Both the position numbers and the translations under genes were made by a program. A stretch of DNA of 64,000 nt from Parus major (Eukaryota; Chordata; Aves; Passeriformes; Paridae): NCBI RefSeq assembly GCF_001522545.3, contig NC_031797.1, positions 2,066,809 to 2,130,808 of the forward strand. The letters run 5' to 3'. Positions 59,301-64,000 of this stretch are shown here, in pieces. The notes beneath the pieces are model-generated. The model made no database searches and was not told the DNA's origin. It saw nothing but the letters and a program-made list of their open reading frames with translations. Within the stretch, counting starts at the first letter, position 1. Each line of letters begins with the position of its first letter.

Positions 59301-60685
59301 GTAAAACTGCCTGGGAATACAGTGCACTCTGAGAATTTTTCCTTACCTGAATGCAGATCATTGCTCAGCAGATTGCTGGGATTTTGTTCACTGGTGCACG
59401 TGATGTTTTCAGGTAATTTGGAGTTAATTGGGAGAACCCATTAATGAGGAGCTCACATTGAGGGTGAACTTCACCCCACTGATGTCCTCAAAGGTTCTGC
59501 CCAGTCCTTGGAGCTGGTTACAGGTGTGGGTGTCATGAAATTAAAAAAAATGGCCTTTAGAGCACTTGTATTTAAGGGAAGTCCTCATTTCCCTGTACTT
59601 GAGAAGGGGGAGGAGGCAGTAAAAAAGCAGGGAAAATGCCTGGAAGGGCCTCAAGTTCTTCTGATGCTCACTGGGGAAGTCCCTTTGGCAATACCTTCAG
59701 ACTCTCCACGTGTCCCTGTTTGTGTTCCAGGCCTACACGGATGAGCTGGTGGAGCTCCACAGGCGGCTCATGGCACTACGGGAGCGCAACGTGCTCCAGC
59801 AGGTACAGAGCCCGTCCCTGCTGTCCCTGGGGATCTGGGTGTCCAGGGGCTCAGCCAGGCCCTTCCACGGAGCCTCTGCTTTGCTTTGAAAGCAGAAACA
59901 TGGAGAAAAAAGTAGAATCAGCTGTGCATGTAATGTTTTTGTTGGAAGTGGTACAGGAGTGTGGTGTGGGCATCTTCCCTCTGCCATCCTCACAGCAATC
60001 CCAAAGTGGGGATCTCCTGGTCTGACTGACAGCGTGGTCTGACTGACAGCTTGGTCTGACTGACAGCTCCTCCCGAGGGGAGGCGGAGGGGCAGGGGCTG
60101 AGCTCTGCTCTGGGACAGGGACAGGAGCCCAGGAATGGCTGGAGCTGTGCCAGGGCTTGGGATGGATCTCAGGGCAAGGTTCTTCCCCCCGAGGCTGCTG
60201 GCACTGCCCAGGCTCCCCAGGGAATGGGCCCAGCCCCAAGGCTGCCAGAGCTCCAGGAGCGTTTGGACAGCGCTCTCAGGGATGCTCAGGGTGGGCTTGT
60301 TGGGGGGTCTGGGCAGGGCCAGGGGCTGCACTGATCATCCCTGAGGGATCCAGCTCAGGATATTCTGTTTTATGGTTAAAAGGAAACATGCCCACATCAC
60401 TGTCCAGACAGAGTTAGGCAGACAGGAGGAGCTGGTTTGGTTTTTTGGGGAGAGGATTCCCCTCTTGTGAGCCCCTCCAAGGTGTGGGAAAGCCTGGATG
60501 GGCTCTGGGTACCCCCCGCCCTCTGTGCTGTACCTTACATCCATCCCCATCTCCAGATCGTGAATCTCATTGAGGAAACCGGGCATTTCAACGTCACCAA
60601 CACAACCTTTGACTTTGACCTCTTCTCCCTGGATGAGACGACCGTCCGCAAGCTGCAGAGCTACCTGGAGGCCGTGGCCACATGA
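32368..60685 (+). CDS. MLLT1: ENL, YEATS-domain acetyl-lysine reader, 12 coding exons, 554 aa
   Basis: Nuclear subunit of the super elongation complex and of DOT1L complexes. It reads acylated histone H3 and promotes RNA polymerase II elongation; the human gene is a recurrent KMT2A fusion partner. Join 32368-32379, 35938-36118, 38943-39025, 47759-47902, 49415-49540, 50756-51301, 55976-56063, 56803-56914, 58070-58169, 58357-58428, 59731-59802 and 60557-60685, all GT/AG, closing at TGA. The YEATS domain spans about residues 1-138, with cage residues F28, H56, S58, F59, Y78 and F81 intact. A Lys/Ser-rich disordered region with basic KKQKKSSSK covers about 183-364. Acidic Ser/Asp/Glu runs lie at about 365-450. 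The C-terminal ANC1-homology domain (about 489-554) binds AF4-family, DOT1L and CBX8 partners. Human ENL is 559 aa. MDNQ at the start and CTVQV after it separate ENL from the paralogue AF9. ATG has G at -3 and +4. Confidence 0.97.
32515..33285 (+). repeat. G-run minisatellite in MLLT1 intron 1
   Basis: About 770 bases of degenerate tandem repeat begin 135 bases after exon 1. Each unit is roughly 31-38 bases and alternates a G4-G8 run (CATTTGGGGG) with a pyrimidine block (ACACCTCCTCCCCACACCC). There are about 20 diverged copies. It ends where normal CpG-island sequence resumes near 33290. Confidence 0.88.
33290..35937 (+). other. MLLT1: MLLT1 intron 1, distal part
   Basis: The CpG-rich tail of the island reaches about 33600; after that the sequence is ordinary and AT-richer. 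No repeat family or coding potential recognised. Confidence 0.75.
35938..36118 (+). CDS. MLLT1: MLLT1 coding exon 2, YEATS first half
   Basis: Residues 5-64 plus one base of V65. Contains cage residues F28, H56, S58 and F59. Residue 54 is Arg (codon CGG); I recall Trp there in human ENL and His in AF9. Acceptor CCCACGCAG ends at 35937; donor GTCAGA at 36119. Confidence 0.96.
36119..38942 (+). other. MLLT1: MLLT1 intron 2
   Basis: Holds a minus-strand CR1 end at 37135-37385. Elsewhere unique sequence. A short open frame at 38080-38260 has no recognisable homology. Confidence 0.8.
37135..37385 (-). mobile_element. CR1 LINE 3' fragment in MLLT1 intron 2
   Basis: TAGAATCCTGGAATGGTTTG, GCCATGGGCAGGGACCCCAC, TGCAGGGATCCAGGGGCAGC and TCTGCCCTCTGGCAGTATAA. 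Carries the CTCF-like motif in reverse at 37359-37372. Confidence 0.86.
38943..39025 (+). CDS. MLLT1: MLLT1 coding exon 3, YEATS
   Basis: Completes V65 and runs to K92. Includes [11 protein letters not shown] with cage residues Y78 and F81. Acceptor CTCTTTCAG ends at 38942; donor GTAGAA at 39026. Confidence 0.96.
41310..41583 (+). mobile_element. CR1-J-like LINE 3' fragment in MLLT1 intron 3
   Basis: Near-identical partner of the 19250 and 60065 copies: GGACAGGAGCTCAGGAAGGG, GAGCGTTTGGACAGCGCTCT and TTGTTGGGGGGTCTGGGCAG, ending CATTCCAGGATTCTGTG. Truncated at its 5' end. Confidence 0.87.
44329..44350 (+). repeat. AT dinucleotide microsatellite
   Basis: Eleven AT units within a broader AT-rich stretch (44280-44380) in MLLT1 intron 3. 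Confidence 0.95.
47759..47902 (+). CDS. MLLT1: MLLT1 coding exon 4, end of YEATS
   Basis: Residues 93-140, including [13 protein letters not shown] and the LTFNNPT block. Acceptor TTGTTTTTAG ends at 47758; donor GTAAGT at 47903. Phase 0 at both ends. Confidence 0.96.
48570..48705 (+). mobile_element. CR1 LINE 3' fragment in MLLT1 intron 4
   Basis: GGTTGGACAGGGCTTGGAGC, AACCTGGGATAATGGGAGGT and CCCCTTCCAATCCAAATCAC. Confidence 0.8.
49415..49540 (+). CDS. MLLT1: MLLT1 coding exon 5
   Basis: Residues 141-182, with the conserved linker [19 protein letters not shown] just after the YEATS fold. Acceptor TTCCCAG ends at 49414; donor GTCAGT at 49541. Confidence 0.96.
50756..51301 (+). CDS. MLLT1: MLLT1 coding exon 6, Lys/Ser-rich disordered region
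   Basis: The largest coding exon, residues 183-364 (182 codons, phase 0). It is rich in Lys, Ser, Glu and Pro, with a basic nuclear-localisation-like KKQKKSSSK and an acidic end ([11 protein letters not shown]). The polyproline run I recall after KGGP in human ENL is absent. Acceptor GAATTTTAG ends at 50755; donor GTGAGT at 51302. Confidence 0.95.
52265..52415 (+). mobile_element. CR1 LINE 3' fragment in MLLT1 intron 6
   Basis: GGCTGGACAGGGCTTGGAGC, GATAGTGGCAGGTGTCCCTG and GGTCCCTTCCTACCCAAACC, then GGGATTTTGTGA. Confidence 0.84.
53560..53735 (-). mobile_element. CR1 LINE 3' fragment in MLLT1 intron 6
   Basis: GGTTTGGGTTGGAAGGGACC, CACCATCCCAGGCTGCTCCA and TTTCCAGGGATCCAGGGGCA. Confidence 0.85.
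53940..54445 (+). mobile_element. CR1 LINE 3' fragment (long) in MLLT1 intron 6
   Basis: AAGTGCTGTGTCCAGTTCTG, AAGGACCTTGAGGGGCTGGA, GCTCAGCCTGGAGAAAAGGA and GTTTGGAGTGCCCATCCCTG, then GGATTCTGTGAGG. It is head-to-head with the minus copy at 53560. Confidence 0.88.
54829..54841 (-). promoter_or_regulatory. Candidate CTCF site in MLLT1 intron 6
   Basis: Read on the minus strand, CCGCCAGAGGGCA matches the CTCF core with one weak position. It is outside any recognised CR1 copy and faces the site at 20205. Confidence 0.5.
55295..55560 (+). mobile_element. CR1 LINE 3' fragment in MLLT1 intron 6
   Basis: CACTGCCAGAGGGCAGGGAA, GATCCCTGGAAGTGTCCAAG, GGACTTGGAGCAGTCTGGGA and TTTTCCAACCCAAACCACTC. 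Carries the CTCF-like motif at 55331-55344. Confidence 0.85.
55976..56063 (+). CDS. MLLT1: MLLT1 coding exon 7, serine-rich
   Basis: Residues 365-393 plus one base, a Ser/Asp run ending [10 protein letters not shown]. The acceptor TTAAG at 55971-55975 is weak and has a G run just before it. A second AG (TCCAG, ending 55984) lies nine bases downstream in frame and would drop three residues, Ser-Val-Gln. The upstream site is chosen because it matches human protein length here. Donor GTGTGT at 56064. Confidence 0.88.
56803..56914 (+). CDS. MLLT1: MLLT1 coding exon 8, acidic
   Basis: Residues 394-430 plus two bases. Encodes [13 protein letters not shown] followed by an Asp/Ser run. Acceptor CTGCCCCAG ends at 56802; donor GTGGTA at 56915. 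Confidence 0.95.
58070..58169 (+). CDS. MLLT1: MLLT1 coding exon 9
   Basis: Completes R431 and runs to K464. Contains [10 protein letters not shown] then a Pro-rich segment. Acceptor GTTTTTCAG ends at 58069; donor GTATGA at 58170. Confidence 0.94.
58357..58428 (+). CDS. MLLT1: MLLT1 coding exon 10
   Basis: Residues 465-488, with [13 protein letters not shown] leading into the C-terminal domain. Acceptor CCTCTCAG ends at 58356; donor GTGTGT at 58429. Confidence 0.95.
58455..58705 (+). mobile_element. CR1 LINE 3' fragment in MLLT1 intron 10
   Basis: Same subtype as the copy at 55295: CACTGCCAGAGGGCAGGGAT, AGGCTGGACAGGGCTTGGAG and ACCATTCCAGGATTCTGTGA. CTCF-like motif at 58495-58508. It starts about 30 bases after the exon 10 donor. 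Confidence 0.86.
59731..59802 (+). CDS. MLLT1: MLLT1 coding exon 11, ANC1-homology domain
   Basis: Residues 489-512, [19 protein letters not shown], the first helix of the partner-binding domain. Acceptor GTGTTCCAG ends at 59730; donor GTACAG at 59803. Confidence 0.96.
60018..60067 (+). repeat. 17-bp tandem triplication
   Basis: TGGTCTGACTGACAGC occurs at 60018, 60035 and 60052, with one spacer base each time. The last copy merges into the 5' edge of the CR1 element. Confidence 0.9.
60065..60375 (+). mobile_element. CR1-J-like LINE 3' fragment in MLLT1 intron 11
   Basis: Third near-identical copy (see 19250 and 41310). It starts at CAGCTCCTCCCGAGGGGAGG, directly after a 17-bp triplication, and ends about 180 bases before exon 12. 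Confidence 0.87.
60557..60685 (+). CDS. MLLT1: MLLT1 coding exon 12 with stop, ANC1-homology domain
   Basis: Residues 513-554, [19 protein letters not shown] through LEAVAT, then TGA at 60683. This segment folds on binding AF4, DOT1L or CBX8 in the family. Acceptor ATCTCCAG ends at 60556. Confidence 0.96.
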   Translation: MVNLIEETGHFNVTNTTFDFDLFSLDETTVRKLQSYLEAVAT

Positions 60686-62342
60686 CGCTGGGCCTGGGAA
60701 GCTGGCTCTGCTCTTCAACCAGAGATCCCCTCCATTGGTACCAGGAAACCACCCCACGGAACTAGGCCTTCTTATCCTCCTGCCTCACCCGAAGAAGCAC
60801 TGCCTTAGAGAACAGCCATGCTCTAGGAATGCTCAGCCAGCTGCACTTTTCTTGTAGGCTTCAAACCAGCGCCCGCCTTGCTGAGCCTGTCCCGCCCCGG
60901 CTGCGTGGGCCAGGCCCGGAGCAGGGCGGGCGTGCTGCACTTAGGCTGCACAGCGCGACCTTTTCGGTTTCCCTTCGAGCAACTGTGTATCAAGAGCACA
61001 TTTTCCGGGCATCTCTGAGCTCTGAAGAAGCGTGGATGCTGTTCCCTTCCCCTGGAGCTCGGGACCAGCCTGTGGAGAGCTCTGGAAGCAGAGCCCTCCC
61101 ACTCTGCCCCGCGCCGTGTGGGTGACATCGGCTTTGACAGAGCTGGCCGGGCCACTGGGGACACGGGAGGCTCCCCGGGGTCCTGCTGGTCTGCTGCAGA
61201 GGAGAGGGGTCAGATTCCAGCTGCATTCCAGCTGGGATCACCCACTGGTTCCATGACCTGGCTCCCGGTGGGGACAGGACCCTCAGCTCCCTGCAGGGAC
61301 ACTCTGCTCGGTGAGGAGGCCTCTGGAACCTGCTGTCTCCTGCTGGGGTTTGGAGGTGTCTTATTTGTTGATCTGAGCTCCTAAACAAAGTCCCACTCCT
61401 TTCAGTCTGCTTTAACTGTAATAGGACTGCAAAACTGTAAGCTGTATATTTTATATATATATATTATATATATGTATGTACTGTATGTATAAGAAGGGCC
61501 TAGTTGGGTCTTACGATCTTAAGGGTGTGTTTTTCTGTTGTTTTTTTATGGCTCTGGCAGGGGAAGGCGCTTAATAAGATTTGACTCGTTTGTTCAATGC
61601 CTCTTGTGGACAATTTGTAGTGTAAGGAAGCTGGACAGCAACCTCCAGGCATCCCATGCTCCAGAAGGGGCTCACCCGTCGTCTTTCCATTTGTCAGTGT
61701 TTGATAACTTTGCCAAAACATGTGATTGGTTTTGTTCTGTGTTCTCAAAGAGGAATCTCCTTACAGTGGCCCCTATAGTAGTGGCTGTACTTTGGGAAAA
61801 CCAAAACAAGGGAGAACTGAAATCTTTGGACACGCCTGGGAGACGCTGATGTAAAACACGGAGTTGGCTTTGTTCCCTCCTCCCTCTCCCGCCCCTCTGC
61901 CCGTGCAGGAAAAGGCAGGAAACAGAAACACTAATGCAGCCCCTTCCCCAGATTTCTAGTTAAACTAGTATTGACCTCCAAGTGTTGTCCAGGTGGGCAT
62001 GGGGAAATCCCAGTGCTTTCCTCAAAGCTGTGTTACGCTCCTGGTCCCTAAATTCAGTATTGTCCCAGGAATTGCTGGTTTTTCCAAGGGCTGTGGGAGG
62101 CTTTTCCCAAATGGCCGTGGGGCACAGGCAGTGTGGGAGCAGCGGTGCTGGGGAGCCCCTCTGCTCAGGGAGGGTTGCACCGCTCCGGGTTTGCTGTCCC
62201 TTGTTTTGGGTTCCCCCTTTCTTTATCATGGAAATGTTGCAACTAATCAACTGAAGTGGCAATATGATGATAAGCTTGTTTGAGTTGGGTCATGTTGACC
62301 CGATTCCCATTAATTTTGTCCTTGTACCACCTTTCATGTGTC

Positions 62343-62376
<34 letters not shown>

Positions 62377-63722
62377 GTGTGTGTGTATATATATATATAT
62401 ATGGAAGTTCAAGCTCATGCCAGGAGCAAACCCTGTCACGCCAGTGATCTCAGCTGTTTTCTTTCTTGCTGGACGATGCCAGGGCTGGATGGAAAGGCCA
62501 GAGGAGGTGGAGGGCAGGGCCCAGGGGAGGAGGTGACAGCAGGACACCCACGCTGGAGCCTGGGCGGGTACTGCGAGCTCCTCTGTCTCTGTGGGGCTGT
62601 GCCAGGGGGAGGCAGCTCTGGGCACCCTGGGCTGGGCTTGGTGACACTGTCCCATCCCCAGGGCTGGCTGGGCTGAGGCCCAGCTCTCCCGAGGCTTTGC
62701 TGCCCTCTCTGCCCAGGTCTGTCCTCCCCCAGCTGCGGTCCCAGCACTGTCCCAGCTCCTGAGCTGCCCCTCCTGGCCCTGCTCCTGCCAGCACCCCGTG
62801 CTCACAGCTCCCAGCCAGTCCCTGAACACGCCTGGGAGGCTCTTCCTGAGCCTGGCTGGAAGCACTGAGCCCGTGGCATCGTCCTGTCCTGGAAGTGACT
62901 TTGTTGGTGAAGTCTGCTGAGCAGTGATAGGGCTTTTGTTTGGTTTTTATAAGAAGTATTTTACACATGGATTTTTTTAGACTGTTTATAATCCCCCCTG
63001 AAAACCCAAGGTAGAATTGTTCCCCAGCAATAGTTCCTCTCCATTGTGTGCACATGCTGATTTGTTACTAAAAGGTTTTTGCAAGTACTTAGTTGTTCTA
63101 CAGAGTTGATGTTTTTTGGGGTATGTGGTAGCGTCGGGGAGCACAGGAGGGGTGACTCTGCAAACAAAGAATGGTCACATTTGGGCCTCATCTTGTGTCC
63201 CCGTGGAGTTCCCTGTGTAGATTCCCTCTAGGCTGGCTGAACGCTGTTCTGAACATGCCGTGTACAGGTTTTTGTGGATAAAGTGTTTGTTCTTGTGTCA
63301 CTCTTGAGAGCATGGATGGATTATTGTACTCTAGGAAGGAGGGGGCAGTGCTGCTGTGGGCATTGCTTCAGGTCCTCGAGGATGTGTAGTAGCTTGCGTT
63401 GTTAAAAAAAGGAAGAAAAAAAAAAAAAAGAATCCCAAATTGACTTGTAGCCATAATGGTTTTTCCAAGGAAGATGGACAGGACTCTGTTACTTCTCCGT
63501 GTCCTTGGTGGTGCTGCTGGCACAGGCAGGTGCCCGAGGGCTTCCCGAGTTGCTGACTTGGAATGGTGTTGGAGGTGGGATCGGGACTCGGCTCCTCCAT
63601 CCTCGGCCGGAGCAGAGGGCAGGGAGGGCCAGGAGCGTTTTCCTGGGTCCTGCTCTGCGATGTGTTAAGCCTTGAGGCTTTCATTACTGACATGAACTAT
63701 TAAAAAAGCTTAAAAAAAGAGA
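60686..63722 (+). other. MLLT1: MLLT1 3'UTR (about 3 kb) and poly(A) signal
   Basis: A long uninterrupted 3'UTR, as in human MLLT1. It contains AT runs at 61445-61490, a TG/TA compound microsatellite at 62342-62402, an A-rich run near 63416, and an ATTAAA signal at 63699-63704. I saw no AATAAA on this strand between the stop and that site. The end near 63720 is inferred. Confidence 0.75.
62342..62402 (+). repeat. Compound TG/TA microsatellite in MLLT1 3'UTR
   Basis: Order (TG)n (TA)n (TG)n (TA)n over about 60 bases. Both TG-to-TA junctions create TGTATATA, matching the Pumilio consensus UGUANAUA (62356-62363 and 62384-62391). Confidence 0.93.
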
Positions 63723-63879
63723 GGAAAGGAAGGCTGGCAAAGCCCGGCTGAGGCGTTTGGGCCAGGGAGGGAGCGAGGCTGGCTGAGGTCAGGCTGAATC
63801 CATGGAAGTGCAATGACTCTGCCACCCGTGGGATCCTGGGGTGCGGTGGGAGCATCAGAACGAGCCGAGCAATTGATGC

Positions 63880-64000
63880 AACAATCCAGAAGCAGTTTTT
63901 ATTTGTCAGATCTTGGACCGTGTTTGATGGTGGGAGAGGTTGAAACGTCCCTTCGGGAGGGGCCTCTCCACGAGCAGAGCCCGGAGCGGCTCCGGTTCCG
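63880..64000 (-). terminator. Candidate poly(A) end of a convergent minus-strand gene
   Basis: AATAAA on the minus strand at 63898-63903 is followed (minus sense) by a GT-containing GGATTGTTGCAT. This is the pattern of a 3' end facing MLLT1, only about 180 bases away. In human the convergent neighbour is ACSBG2. No coding sequence of it lies in the window. Confidence 0.45.

Larger units (their letters stand above)
56064..60556 (+). other. MLLT1: MLLT1 introns 7 to 11
   Basis: Introns 56064-56802, 56915-58069, 58170-58356, 58429-59730 and 59803-60556. CR1 ends lie at 58455-58705 (intron 10) and 60065-60375 (intron 11). A 17-bp triplication at 60018-60067 abuts the second. No other feature seen. 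Confidence 0.8.

Overview
This window is vertebrate nuclear DNA, almost certainly from a bird. Its genes have short exons in GT/AG introns. It is peppered with about 21 three-prime-truncated CR1 LINE fragments, the dominant avian retroposon. Several of those look like the CR1-J type common in songbirds, so a passerine is my best guess; that call rests on my memory of the repeat family. Two protein genes can be fully reconstructed, both on the + strand: ACER1 (alkaline ceramidase 1, 6 coding exons, 263 aa, 8571-18482) and MLLT1/ENL (YEATS-domain acetyl-lysine reader, 12 coding exons, 554 aa, 32368-60685). Both reading frames close without any frameshift. The order ACER1 then MLLT1, in the same orientation, matches human 19p13.3, and I expect the chicken chromosome 28 equivalent.

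Layout. 1-6500: no gene seen; CR1 copies and unique sequence. 6380-6771: candidate TATA promoter and noncoding first exon of ACER1. 8561-18930: ACER1, with a 6.5-kb first intron that holds a 41-bp minisatellite and an assembly gap. 18930-30540: intergenic; CR1 copies, a CTCF-like site, an orphan CpG-rich block at 20580-21070, an AT-rich stretch, a perfect palindromic octamer followed by a TATA box (28807-28981), and a unique CpG-containing block (30205-30530). 30560-31585: about 1 kb of almost pure purine on the + strand. 31590-32380: CpG-island promoter and first exon of MLLT1. 32515-33285: G-run minisatellite in MLLT1 intron 1. 33290-60685: the rest of the MLLT1 body. 60686-63720: its 3'UTR, with a TG/TA microsatellite. 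Near 63900 a minus-strand AATAAA suggests the 3' end of a convergent gene (ACSBG2 by synteny, not seen as coding sequence).

The two genes are functionally unrelated. ACER1 is an ER ceramidase of skin epithelium; MLLT1 is a ubiquitous nuclear elongation factor of the super elongation and DOT1L complexes. The 13 kb between their coding regions, with a CTCF-like site just after ACER1, is where a boundary would be expected. I found no CRISPR array, operon, tRNA, rRNA or viral gene, and nothing that amounts to a new molecular system. The most unusual material is noncoding: the polypurine tract, the intron-1 minisatellite, the palindromic octamer/TATA element, and a CR1 subtype that carries a CTCF-like motif.
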